Positions 23,077-31,831 of a DNA stretch of 32,937 nt are shown here, one piece after another (position 1 is the first letter of the stretch; every line of letters starts with the position of its first letter). The DNA comes from Pedosphaera sp. GTDB taxonomy: Bacteria > Verrucomicrobiota > Verrucomicrobiia > Limisphaerales > SIBE01. Both the position numbers and the translations under genes were made by a program. The DNA lies in contig SIBE01000015.1 in NCBI GenBank assembly GCA_009695265.1, positions 1 to 32,937 on the forward strand, read 5' to 3'. The notes beneath the pieces are model-generated. The model saw nothing but the letters and a program-made list of their open reading frames with translations, made no database searches and was not told the origin of the DNA.

Positions 23077-26000
23077 ATGTTATCACGAACTATCGCGCTA
23101 AGAATTCTGGTGTTGACTCTAGCCATCGCAGGCAGAGTCGCTTTTGCGCCCGCATTTTCATCTGAACCGACCCAGGAAGGTTTCGATTACTTCGAGAAAA
23201 GAATCCGTCCTTTGCTCGTCAAGAATTGCTTCGAGTGCCACGGGGAAGAAAAGCAGAAGGCGCATTTGCGACTGGACTCCTTCAGTTCGATTCTCGCGGG
23301 CGGCGATAGCGGACCTGCGCTTCTCCCAGGGCAGCCCGAAAAAAGTCTGATCGTCACTGCGGTCAGGCAGGGCGATCCAGACTTGCAGATGCCGCCGAAG
23401 AAAAAGCTGACCGAGCGGCAAATCGCTGATTTGACCGAATGGATCAAGATGGGCGCTCCATGGCCCAGTGAAGAAAGAAAGAGGGCTCAACGTTCTGCGT
23501 TTCAAATCACCGAGCAAGATCGGGCTTTTTGGGCGTTCCAGACGATCCGGCGGCCCGCGCTGCCTCAAGTCAAGCGCAGTGAGTCAGTCGCCAATCCAAT
23601 TGATTTATTTATTTTGGCGAAACTCGAAGCTGAGGGTTTGGCGCCCAACCCTCCGGCCACGCGCCGCGAGCTCGTCCGCCGGGCTTACTTCGATTTGATC
23701 GGTCTGCCACCGACTCCTGAACAAATCGCCGTTGTTGAACAGGACGAATCGCCCGGCGCTTACGAGAAATTGATCGATCGCTTGCTTTCGCTGCCCCAAT
23801 ACGGCGAGCGCTGGGGGCGTCACTGGCTCGATGTCGTTCGGTACGCCCAGAGCAATGGTTACGAGCGCGACGATGAAAAGCCAATGGCCTGGCGCTACCG
23901 CGATTACGTGATCAAGTCGTTCAACGAAGACAAACCCTACCATCGTTTCATGTTGGAACAACTGGCGGGCGATGAATTGCCAGACAGCAATTTCGATTCG
24001 GTTGTTGCGACCGGCTTTTACCGGCTCGGTGTTTGGGATGATGAGCCTGACGACAAGGGCATGGCCGTTTTCGATGAACTCGATGACTTCGTTTCAACGA
24101 CCGGGACAACCTTCATTGGCCTGACTCTAGGCTGCGCCCGTTGTCATGACCACAAGTTCGATCCCATCTCGCAGGCCGATTATTATCAGTTCCTCTCGTT
24201 TTTCCGGAATATCCGCCCTCACGAAAACGCAAAATACTCGTTGGATTCGGCGAGCTACACGCCGCTTGAAACGCCCGACAACATCCGACGGTGGCACGAG
24301 AAGCAGGGAAGCAAACTGAAGCCGCTTGAAGCGCAGCTCGCTTCGTTGCAAACGCAAACCGCCGACAGAAAACAACGGATCAAAGAGGCGCAGAAACAAG
24401 CGAAGCAATTCGAAGCTCGACTTGCCTCTTCTCAGATCGATCAGGAACAAGATCAAGTCCGAACTCACCTCGAACGGGTTCGCAACGAGGTCAAGAGACT
24501 TCAAGCTGAAGCCAAGCCGACGGAGGAGGAGAACAAGAAACTTCAGGAGCAGATCAGCAGAGTTCGGAAAGAGACGGCACCATTTGAATGGGCTTTGTCT
24601 GCCCGAGAAAACAGTTCAAAGCCCATTCCCACTCACATTTTGACTCGTGGAAATGCGGCGACCCCAGGCGTCGAAGTCCAACCCGCTTTCCTATCCGTCC
24701 TCGGAGGACAGAGGCCGGTGGTTAAACAGCGTCCTCCTGATTCAAAATCCACTGGCCTGCGTCTCGCCTTGGCGGAATGGATTGCAAGCGCGGAGAATCC
24801 GCTGCCTGCTCGAGTCATGGCGAACCGCATTTGGCAGCACCACTTTGGGCGCGGGATTGTCAAAACGACGACCGACTTTGGGCGCACTGGGATTGCCCCG
24901 ACGCACCCTGAATTGCTTGACTGGCTGGCCGCGAAGTTCATTGAAAGCGGCTGGTCCGTAAAACAAATGCACAAGTCGATTATGCTATCGAGCACGTACC
25001 AGATGTCTTCACAAAATCAAAACTCGCCAGCACTTGCGGTTGATCCAGGAAACGATCTGGTGTGGCGGCAGAACTTGCGCCGTCTCGAAGCAGAAGCCAT
25101 CCGGGACACTGTTCTCAGCATCAGCGGACGACTGAACTTGCAGATGGCCGGTCGGGGCTTCTTCCCGCACTTGGGAGGTGAAGTGATTTCCGGCGCGTCG
25201 AATCCAGGCGCAGGATGGGAAATCTCAGGAGAAGCAGAACGTTTGCGCCGGACAGTTTACACCTTCGTCAAGCGGACCATGCTCGCGCCTGTTCTAGAAA
25301 ATTTCGATTACAGCAACACCACTTCGCCGCTCGGCGAACGCCCTGTCACAACGGTTGCTCCTCAAGCTTTGATGCTGCTCAATGACGAGTTTCTCAATCA
25401 GCAAGCCATGGCGTTTACCAAGCGCCTGATACGCGAGGCCGAGAGCGAACCTGGCCAACAGATCAAATACGGTTATCGGCTTGCCTTGGGTCGAGAACCG
25501 AATGAGCGCGAGACGCGGATTGCTCTCGATTATCTTCAGCAGCAAACCAAGGCGTTTACCTCAATCCGGTCGCGGCTAACATTTCGTCCTGATGTTCCGG
25601 AATCGTTGAACGAAGGTTATCTTGGGCGGTTGCAAACCAAGGATATGGTCATTGGACCCCGGGTGAACTGGAGTTATCACCGCGGGTTTTGGGGCGGCGG
25701 TTACAGCGGAATCAAAACGGTGGATCATACGCGAGGACCTTTCGCTTTGTGGCAAGGAGAGCAGTTTTCAGATGGGATTATTCACACTCGGATCATACTG
25801 CACAAAGGTTCAGAATTGGCGGGCGTGATTCTCCGCGCCCACCTGCAGGGCCACATTTTCCAAGGGTACGATGTTGTGTTGGATCACCGGCATCAGCGGA
25901 TCGTTTTGAGCCGGCACAGCACTAACCTGACGATGCTCGCGCAAGCAAACGCTTCCCTTCAGGTCGGTCTGGAGTATCGACTGAAAATAGAGGCCCTCGG

Positions 26001-26298
26001 TCCGCGCGTTCGAGTCTGGTTGAACGGTGGAAGGGAACCGATCCTGGATGCCACCGATACTGAGCCGGTCACCGAAGCTGGATATATCGGCGTGCGGAGT
26101 TGGGGCGCGGCCGTCAGCTTGGACGATTTGCGCCTGCAATTAGAGAGCCGGGAGGTCTCGTGCTCCCCGGGTTCGGCCGAGGCTGCAGCACAGCTTTCTT
26201 TGACCGAGGAAGCCATCGATGCCGAGCCGAGCCATCGAGCCTTGCAATCGTTCTGCCTTCTTCTGCTCAATTTAAACGAAGTGATCTATGTCGATTAG
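23077..26298 (+). CDS. Exported cytochrome c-like PSCyt1/DUF1549/DUF1553 protein with inserted lectin-like domain
   Basis: I chose the ATG at 23077 (1073 residues) because a signal peptide follows directly. Residues 35-130 form a Planctomycete-type cytochrome c domain with a heme motif CFECH (51-55) and a candidate distal Met in LQMPP (105). DUF1549 spans about 170-378 and ends in a second CxxCH, CARCHDHKFDP (353-357). Residues 405-500 are a strongly charged coiled coil. DUF1553 starts near 558 (LRLALAEWIASAENPLPARVM) and continues to about 822. Residues about 855-1022 form a beta-rich, concanavalin/LamG- or DUF1080-like domain (GPRVNWSYHRGFWGGG...VRVWLNGGREPIL...GYIGVRSWG). DUF1553 then resumes at its normal C-terminal motif (ALQSFCLLLLNLNEVIYVD). 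These proteins are almost always paired with DUF1501 proteins, as here. Their biochemical role is unknown; extracellular polymer oxidation is often supposed. Confidence 0.93.
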   Translation: MLSRTIALRILVLTLAIAGRVAFAPAFSSEPTQEGFDYFEKRIRPLLVKNCFECHGEEKQKAHLRLDSFSSILAGGDSGPALLPGQPEKSLIVTAVRQGDPDLQMPPKKKLTERQIADLTEWIKMGAPWPSEERKRAQRSAFQITEQDRAFWAFQTIRRPALPQVKRSESVANPIDLFILAKLEAEGLAPNPPATRRELVRRAYFDLIGLPPTPEQIAVVEQDESPGAYEKLIDRLLSLPQYGERWGRHWLDVVRYAQSNGYERDDEKPMAWRYRDYVIKSFNEDKPYHRFMLEQLAGDELPDSNFDSVVATGFYRLGVWDDEPDDKGMAVFDELDDFVSTTGTTFIGLTLGCARCHDHKFDPISQADYYQFLSFFRNIRPHENAKYSLDSASYTPLETPDNIRRWHEKQGSKLKPLEAQLASLQTQTADRKQRIKEAQKQAKQFEARLASSQIDQEQDQVRTHLERVRNEVKRLQAEAKPTEEENKKLQEQISRVRKETAPFEWALSARENSSKPIPTHILTRGNAATPGVEVQPAFLSVLGGQRPVVKQRPPDSKSTGLRLALAEWIASAENPLPARVMANRIWQHHFGRGIVKTTTDFGRTGIAPTHPELLDWLAAKFIESGWSVKQMHKSIMLSSTYQMSSQNQNSPALAVDPGNDLVWRQNLRRLEAEAIRDTVLSISGRLNLQMAGRGFFPHLGGEVISGASNPGAGWEISGEAERLRRTVYTFVKRTMLAPVLENFDYSNTTSPLGERPVTTVAPQALMLLNDEFLNQQAMAFTKRLIREAESEPGQQIKYGYRLALGREPNERETRIALDYLQQQTKAFTSIRSRLTFRPDVPESLNEGYLGRLQTKDMVIGPRVNWSYHRGFWGGGYSGIKTVDHTRGPFALWQGEQFSDGIIHTRIILHKGSELAGVILRAHLQGHIFQGYDVVLDHRHQRIVLSRHSTNLTMLAQANASLQVGLEYRLKIEALGPRVRVWLNGGREPILDATDTEPVTEAGYIGVRSWGAAVSLDDLRLQLESREVSCSPGSAEAAAQLSLTEEAIDAEPSHRALQSFCLLLLNLNEVIYVD

Positions 26299-26471
26299 GC
26301 TAGAACGATTCAGTTGGCGTCGGGAAGTTCCCTCAGATGCGAACTCGCTCCCATCTCTTTGGGTTGGCCTTGAACATTTCAGCCGTTCGGATTTTGGATC
26401 TGCTTCGATACTCGGCTTCCGAATGGGGTCAAGACACTCGCTGCACAGCATGATCAACGAAAGGATCATCC

Positions 26472-27974
26472 ATGAATTCTCCTTCTAAGTATTCCGTTCC
26501 GAAAGGCCTTTGCCAGGGAAGTCGCCGCGAATTCCTTTGGCAGATGGGAGCCGGCTTTGCTGGCCTTGCCCTGACATCGATGTTGGATCAGGACGGATTC
26601 TTCACCAGACATGCCTATGGTTCGAACCCTCAGCTCAATGAGGTGTCGTCCGTAAGCCCGCTGGTGCCGCGGTCGGCGCAATTTCCCACGAAAGCGAAAT
26701 CGTGTATTTTTCTTTTCATGTATGGTGGGCCATCCCAGATGGATTTGTTCGATTACAAGCCTGAGCTGCAGAAGCGCGATGGGCAGACCGTCCAAATGGA
26801 AATTCGCCGGGGCGATGTAAAACCATCGAAATTGCTGGCGAGCAAACGGAAGTTCGTCCAATCCGGCAAATCGGGATCGTGGTGTTCTGATGCTTTGCCC
26901 CATCTATCCCGGCAAATGGATAAGCTGGCGGTCATTAAGTCGCTCTATCAAGATTCGTTCGCTCACGGGTCGGCGATGCTTCAGATGAACAGCGGTCGTG
27001 TCATTCAAGGTTATCCGTCACTCGGCTCATGGCTTGGCTATGGGCTTGGGACTTTGAACCGAGATTTGCCGGGTTATGTCGTAATGCTTGATCCGCGCGG
27101 CGGCCCCATTAGCGGCGCAGCGAACTGGTCTAGCGGGTTCATGCCGGCTGCTTATCAGGGCACTCTCTTCCGCTCCAGCGGCCAACCCATTCTTAATCTC
27201 AATTCTGCTTCAGGCCTGACTGCCGAAATGCAACACTACATGATCAGCACAGTCAACGCCCTCAACGCCGAACATTTGGCCAGCCGTCCCGGCTATTCCG
27301 AATTGCAAGCTCGCATCGCCAGTTACGAATTGGCTTTTCAACTCCAGACCACCGCGCCAGAAGCCTTGGACCTGGCGCAGGAATCGGAAGCAACCAAAGA
27401 GATGTACGGTCTCAACGATCCTAAAACGGACCATCCGCTCGCACTCGGGCCGGCGCCTTTTGGCCGGCAATGCCTCATTGCGCGGCGGCTCGTCGAACGG
27501 GGCGTTCGCTTCATCCAGATTTACCACGGCGGCGGCCACCAACAGCAGAATTGGGACGCGCACAATGGCGTCGAAGAAAACCTGACAATTCATTGCCCGG
27601 AAATCGACAAGCCGATCGCCGCCCTATTGACTGATCTTGAACAACGCGGATTGCTCGAAGAGACGGTCGTGGTTTGGGGTGGCGAATTTGGACGCCAGCC
27701 CGTTCTTCAGGGAGGCGACGGCCGGGATCACAACCCAAAAGGCTTCACCTACTTTCTCGCGGGTGGCGGAGTGAAGGGCGGCACGTCCTTTGGCGAAACA
27801 GATGAACTCGGGCATGAAGCCGTCGTTGATCGCCATCACATTCGCGACCTGCACGCGACGATTCTTTCTCTCATGGGCCTCGATCATCGCAAGCTGACGT
27901 ATTTCTACGGCGGGCTCGATCAGAAGCTGACCGGCGTCGTCGAAGCAGAGGTTATCAAAGGAATTCTAGCGTGA
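26472..27974 (+). CDS. DUF1501 protein, Tat-exported
   Basis: This 500-residue protein has a twin-arginine signal (SRREFLWQMGAGFAGLALTS) and the DUF1501 hallmarks CIFLFMYGGPSQMDLFDYKP, FAHGSAMLQMNSG, RGVRFIQIYHGGGHQQQNWDAH, VVVWGGEFGRQP, GRDHNPKGFTYFLAGGGVKGG and DLHATILSLMGLDH. The fold is alkaline phosphatase/sulfatase-like, with metal-ligand Asp and His residues in those motifs, but the substrate of the family is not established. It follows the cytochrome/DUF1553 gene by 173 bp; ribosome-binding-like AAGGA precedes the ATG. The 173-bp gap has only a weak imperfect hairpin (26383-26391 with 26418-26426). Its stop overlaps the start of the FMN_bind gene by 4 bp, so the two are coupled. Confidence 0.94.
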   Translation: MNSPSKYSVPKGLCQGSRREFLWQMGAGFAGLALTSMLDQDGFFTRHAYGSNPQLNEVSSVSPLVPRSAQFPTKAKSCIFLFMYGGPSQMDLFDYKPELQKRDGQTVQMEIRRGDVKPSKLLASKRKFVQSGKSGSWCSDALPHLSRQMDKLAVIKSLYQDSFAHGSAMLQMNSGRVIQGYPSLGSWLGYGLGTLNRDLPGYVVMLDPRGGPISGAANWSSGFMPAAYQGTLFRSSGQPILNLNSASGLTAEMQHYMISTVNALNAEHLASRPGYSELQARIASYELAFQLQTTAPEALDLAQESEATKEMYGLNDPKTDHPLALGPAPFGRQCLIARRLVERGVRFIQIYHGGGHQQQNWDAHNGVEENLTIHCPEIDKPIAALLTDLEQRGLLEETVVVWGGEFGRQPVLQGGDGRDHNPKGFTYFLAGGGVKGGTSFGETDELGHEAVVDRHHIRDLHATILSLMGLDHRKLTYFYGGLDQKLTGVVEAEVIKGILA

Positions 27975-29389
27975 GATCTCAAACTGTCAGGAGACCCTGG
28001 GCATTCCACGATCGCCCCTTTTGTTTCATCGGCGTCGTCCGATTGCTCGCGTGGATTTCCGTGGCGCATTGCCTGGTCGTTACGACTCTGGCCGAGGACG
28101 AAGTCGAGCTCTTGAGCGGCATTCGCGTCCAAGGCAAGATCATCGAGCGGACCGAGCAATCGATCAAGATTCAGGTCACGGTGGAAAGCCGGCAATTGAT
28201 CCGGAGCTATCCCCTCAATCGAGTGCGAGCCGTCATCCGCGAGGGCCAGCGCCAGGTGCTCACTCCGCAAACCGCCGATCTCTCGAAAACAGGTCCCGGC
28301 GTCAATTCTGAGGGGGCACTTTCTCCAAGTCTGAGCGCCGGATCTGAGATTCTGCAGCGCACTGCCGCGGCAGTTGAGTCCCTTATCCAGAAAATGGGCC
28401 GGACTGCTCCGGATTGGTTTGATGCGACGCCCTTGGAGTATCCCGAGACCCTTAATCTGACTTGGCCCGAGCCGACCCCGATCATTTGGAACTACACGCG
28501 CAATGTGGATCACTATATTTGGGACATCATCAATACCAATCCCAAGCGGTATCCTAGCGGGGTGCGGTTGATGCACCACATGCTCCAAGTGAATCAAACC
28601 AGTGAAGGCACCCGTGCGCGAGTCATGGATCAGCTCGGTCGGATGTATTTCGAATTCTTCAGGGACTACGCGCGAGCTGCCTTCTGGTGGCGCCAAGCAA
28701 ACGTGGAGAAGAGCCCAAAATTCTCTCAATCGCCCAGCCCCGCCCATTTGGCCGAATGCTACTGGCGGTTGGGCAGCCGTTCCATGGCGATGGATTTGCT
28801 CAATCACGTCCGGTTAACGCCAGCCGTGGTCAAAGCTTGGGGAGATTTAAAGGAAAAGGAGAAGGCGCTTCGACTGTGTGATGAAGGACTGCGGAACGGT
28901 TTTTTGCCGAGCCAAACTTACCTGCTTGCGGGCGATGTGTGCCGAACCGTTCGGGACTTTTCGCAAGCGGCAGAATTCTACCGGAAAGTCTTGGAGGTTT
29001 CCGTGGAGGGCACTCCGGCTCGAGTCGAACAAATCCGGCGAGATCAAGACCGTTCGCGCGCAACGTTGGAGGTGATTCGTCTGTTTGATACGCTCGATGT
29101 CAGCCGGATTGCGGACGGCCCGTACGCGGGGAAGAGCCTCGGTTATTCCGGAAATGTGGAGGTGGAAGCCGTGGTGAAAGCCGGGCGTATTGAATCGCTC
29201 AATGTGGCCCATCACAGTGATCGCCAATACTATCATGCGATTGAGGAAACCACCCGGCGGATTCTGGCCAGGCAAACCGTCTCCGGAGTGGACGCCATCA
29301 GCGGTGCGACGATCACTTCGGAGGCTGTGATCCGCGCCTCCGCCAAAGCGCTGGCGGAAGGAATGAGTACGAACGCAGCTCAAAAATAA
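27971..29389 (+). CDS. Exported protein with C-terminal FMN_bind domain
   Basis: A GTG start at 27971 overlaps the DUF1501 stop codon (GTGA) and gives 472 residues. Residues about 20-41 are a signal peptide or anchor (FIGVVRLLAWISVAHCLVVT). A small beta-rich piece follows (DEVELLSGIRVQGKIIERTE, up to about 90). Residues about 190-370 look like helical repeats (GTRARVMDQLGRMYFEFFRD, RAAFWWRQANVE, ALRLCDEGLRNGFLPSQ, DFSQAAEFYRKVLEVS), TPR-like. The C-terminus (about 383-465) is an FMN_bind domain, YAGKSLGYSGNVEVEAVV, ending in the flavinylation motif DAISGAT, with T447 (codon 29309-29311) the expected site for FMN attachment by ApbE. FMN_bind domains are the periplasmic flavin carriers in NosR, RnfG and NqrC. 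The fusion to a TPR-like part is unusual. Confidence 0.88.
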   Translation: MRSQTVRRPWAFHDRPFCFIGVVRLLAWISVAHCLVVTTLAEDEVELLSGIRVQGKIIERTEQSIKIQVTVESRQLIRSYPLNRVRAVIREGQRQVLTPQTADLSKTGPGVNSEGALSPSLSAGSEILQRTAAAVESLIQKMGRTAPDWFDATPLEYPETLNLTWPEPTPIIWNYTRNVDHYIWDIINTNPKRYPSGVRLMHHMLQVNQTSEGTRARVMDQLGRMYFEFFRDYARAAFWWRQANVEKSPKFSQSPSPAHLAECYWRLGSRSMAMDLLNHVRLTPAVVKAWGDLKEKEKALRLCDEGLRNGFLPSQTYLLAGDVCRTVRDFSQAAEFYRKVLEVSVEGTPARVEQIRRDQDRSRATLEVIRLFDTLDVSRIADGPYAGKSLGYSGNVEVEAVVKAGRIESLNVAHHSDRQYYHAIEETTRRILARQTVSGVDAISGATITSEAVIRASAKALAEGMSTNAAQK

Positions 29390-29541
29390 CCTCTCTAGAG
29401 TGCTTGCGTCTGCGAAGGCGGGTCGATGTTTGCGAAGATGACCGAGTTTGGAAGCTAGCCAGGGCCTCTACCAGATCAAGTTGGAACTGGCCCTTTCTGA
29501 TAACCGAGATCTCAGACTCGTGAGTAATACATGGGTGCGAA

Positions 29542-31719
29542 ATGCGATTAGACCATTTTCTTCCAGCTTTAACTAAGGTCAAAGACCGCGCATTCCGTCG
29601 GCCGAGGTGGCCAGCGCGAGTGGCGCGGAGAGTATTTCCCGCATCCTGGCTATCAGATAGTCAACCGCGACGAGTCGGCGGAGTGCGGCGATGGCTCCAG
29701 CGACTCGGTCCTACGTGGCTTTCTTCACCATTGCGCCGTATCATTCAAACCGTCTGCCTCGCTCTATTCCTCTGGTTTTTCTTTGCCCGCTGCTGGCCTT
29801 ACAGCGCCCAGCCTCTGCCGGTTTGGAAGGGATGGATCCCTGTTGAAATCGACGCGGAAACGGGCCGCGTGCGGATTACTTCCGAGAATGAACTGACGGG
29901 TTCACTTCAAGCGGGCACCCACGTTCACATCTGCGATCAACAGACTGGGAACCAAACGCCGGCCTATCTCGGATCTTTTGTCGTCGAGCGAGCGATCGGC
30001 AGAAGGGAGTTGTATCTGCGACCACAGGAGACAATGACTCCCGGAGCACTGGAGCAATTGTCGATTAGCGCTGGGCCTTGGACATTATCTGCTCAGCCGC
30101 CGAACAAGTGGCCTTCGCATTATGCGGACCAATTCGCTACTCTGGACAAGATCCCGGTGGAAACATTTCTTTTACTCGATCCTCTCGTGAGCATTTCCAC
30201 CGCACTGGCCGCGAGGGCTTGGATCTGGTCGCTCTGGGGCGCTGCGATTATTCTTGGCGTGTGTGTATTTATTCCGCGTGGCTTCTGTGGATACGTCTGC
30301 CCCCTCGGCACAGTGATTGATTTGTTTGACTGGGCTATTGGGAAACGTGTGAAGCGTTTCAATGTTCCAGATGACGGGTGGTGGGTTCACTTCAAATATT
30401 ATCTGTTGCTGGGCGTCTTGGTGGCCGCGCTCGGGGGTGTCCTTCTCTCGGGCTTCGTGTCCGCCATCCCCGTGCTGACGAGAGGTCTGCTCTTTCTCCT
30501 GGCGCCGCTCCAGCTCGGATTCGTGCGGGGATGGCATCAAGTGCCAGCCATGAATTCGGGCCAACTTCTATCCATCCTTCTGTTCGCGGCTGTCCTTTGC
30601 TTGGGGTTTCTGAGGAGTCGCTTCTGGTGTAAATATGTTTGTCCGAGCGGCGCGGTTTTTTCCTTGGGAAATTTGTTTCGGACCACCGAACGCAAAGTGG
30701 AAGACTCTTGCATCCACTGCAACAAATGCGTCGAGATCTGTCCGTTCGACGCGATCAAGCCTGATTTCACCACGCGTGTCACCGACTGCACGCTCTGCCA
30801 GACCTGTGGAGGAGTTTGTCCGACTCATGCCATTAAATTCGTTGACCGCAACAACCACGCCTTCCTTAAACTCGAAAACGAACCGCCGACTGGCGAGTCG
30901 CGCATTGGACGTCGAGGTTTTCTGGGCAGTGGATTGGGTGTGCTTGCCGGCCTCACGGGTGGAGTCGGATCAGGTTTGGTAACGAAAACGTTGGGCGCGC
31001 GCCTCGATGACCCTGCGCAGTGGCGGCCAGTGCGCCCGCCCGGCAGCGTGCCGGAGCAGGAGTTTCTCGAATTGTGCATTCGTTGCGGTGAGTGCTTCAA
31101 GGTCTGCCCAAACAACGTGCTGCAGCCTTTGGGTTTTCAGCAAGGACTAGAGGGCCTATGGACACCGCACGCCGTGGCAAATTGGGCGGGTTGTGAGCCC
31201 AGTTGCAACTCTTGCGGCGGCGCTTGTCCAACAGGCGCAATTCGCGCGATACCGCTCGAAGAAAAGAAAGTGGCCCGCATGGGATTGGCCGTTGTGAACG
31301 CTGCAACGTGCCTGCCTTGGGCCGGAAAAGAAGCTTGCCAATTGTGCGTCGATGAATGCGTCGCGGCCGGCTACGACGCTATTGAGTTTGTTCGCGTTCA
31401 CACCCTCGATGACAGTTCTGGCAAACCTCCGGAAGGCGCTGGATTTCTCGCTCCCAAAGTCCAGCCCGACAAATGCGTGGGCTGTGGCTTGTGCCAGACC
31501 CGGTGTTACAGCATCAACGTCAAAACCAAAAAATCGCTTCAACAATCCGCCATCATCGTCGAAGCCGGCAACGGCAAGGAAGACAGGATGATGAGCGGCT
31601 CGTATGTGACCCTCCGGGAAAAGACCCGCCGCGAAACGCCACGTGCTACAGGTGCTGACGCTCCGGCGGAATACCTTCCAGAGTTTTTGAAGCGTGGACC
31701 GTCACACGTGGAGAAATAG
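29542..31719 (+). CDS. Membrane polyferredoxin, NapH-NapG-like fusion (NosR-type C-terminal half)
   Basis: This 725-residue protein has about five or six membrane helices: 66-86, 223-245, 285-310, 311-328 and 341-358. It carries the NapH/NosR-type motifs CGYVCPLG (249-253) and CKYVCPSG (363-367), then two 4Fe-4S sets, CIHCNKCVEICP (390-400) and CTLCQTCGGVCP (416-426). Residues 457-475 look like a Tat signal (RRGFLGSGLGVLAGLTGG), as in NapG. They are followed by further clusters, CIRCGECFKVCP (512-522), CEPSCNSCGGACP (551-562), C590/C599/C602/C606, and CVGCGLCQTRC (645-655). An extra beta-rich loop (about 90-205) lies after the first helix. The arginine-rich first 60 residues make the start uncertain. 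It follows the FMN_bind gene by 152 bp in which I see nothing else, and should move electrons across the membrane between quinol or ferredoxin and exported acceptors. Confidence 0.92.
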   Translation: MRLDHFLPALTKVKDRAFRRPRWPARVARRVFPASWLSDSQPRRVGGVRRWLQRLGPTWLSSPLRRIIQTVCLALFLWFFFARCWPYSAQPLPVWKGWIPVEIDAETGRVRITSENELTGSLQAGTHVHICDQQTGNQTPAYLGSFVVERAIGRRELYLRPQETMTPGALEQLSISAGPWTLSAQPPNKWPSHYADQFATLDKIPVETFLLLDPLVSISTALAARAWIWSLWGAAIILGVCVFIPRGFCGYVCPLGTVIDLFDWAIGKRVKRFNVPDDGWWVHFKYYLLLGVLVAALGGVLLSGFVSAIPVLTRGLLFLLAPLQLGFVRGWHQVPAMNSGQLLSILLFAAVLCLGFLRSRFWCKYVCPSGAVFSLGNLFRTTERKVEDSCIHCNKCVEICPFDAIKPDFTTRVTDCTLCQTCGGVCPTHAIKFVDRNNHAFLKLENEPPTGESRIGRRGFLGSGLGVLAGLTGGVGSGLVTKTLGARLDDPAQWRPVRPPGSVPEQEFLELCIRCGECFKVCPNNVLQPLGFQQGLEGLWTPHAVANWAGCEPSCNSCGGACPTGAIRAIPLEEKKVARMGLAVVNAATCLPWAGKEACQLCVDECVAAGYDAIEFVRVHTLDDSSGKPPEGAGFLAPKVQPDKCVGCGLCQTRCYSINVKTKKSLQQSAIIVEAGNGKEDRMMSGSYVTLREKTRRETPRATGADAPAEYLPEFLKRGPSHVEK

Positions 31720-31831
31720 AGCTGCTGTGTGATCCATTGAGAACAAATCACGGGGTCGGCTGAAGTGCTGAATTTTCAGGTTGAAAAAAAGGATTTGCAC
31801 CGAATTTCGTTCTGAAGGATAAGTCTCGGTG

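Noticed and set aside
22896-23126. Minus-strand 76-codon frame upstream of the aldolase gene, ending LQERRSNQPLPFK
   Set aside because: Its stop lies 45 bp before the aldolase start, so it could be a gene tail, but its 5' part overlaps the signal peptide of the cytochrome gene and I recognise no family. Left as undecided and not annotated.
27920-28807. Minus-strand frame of 295 codons
   Set aside because: It covers the DUF1501 gene end and the FMN_bind gene in antisense; no motifs, signal peptide or ribosome binding site.
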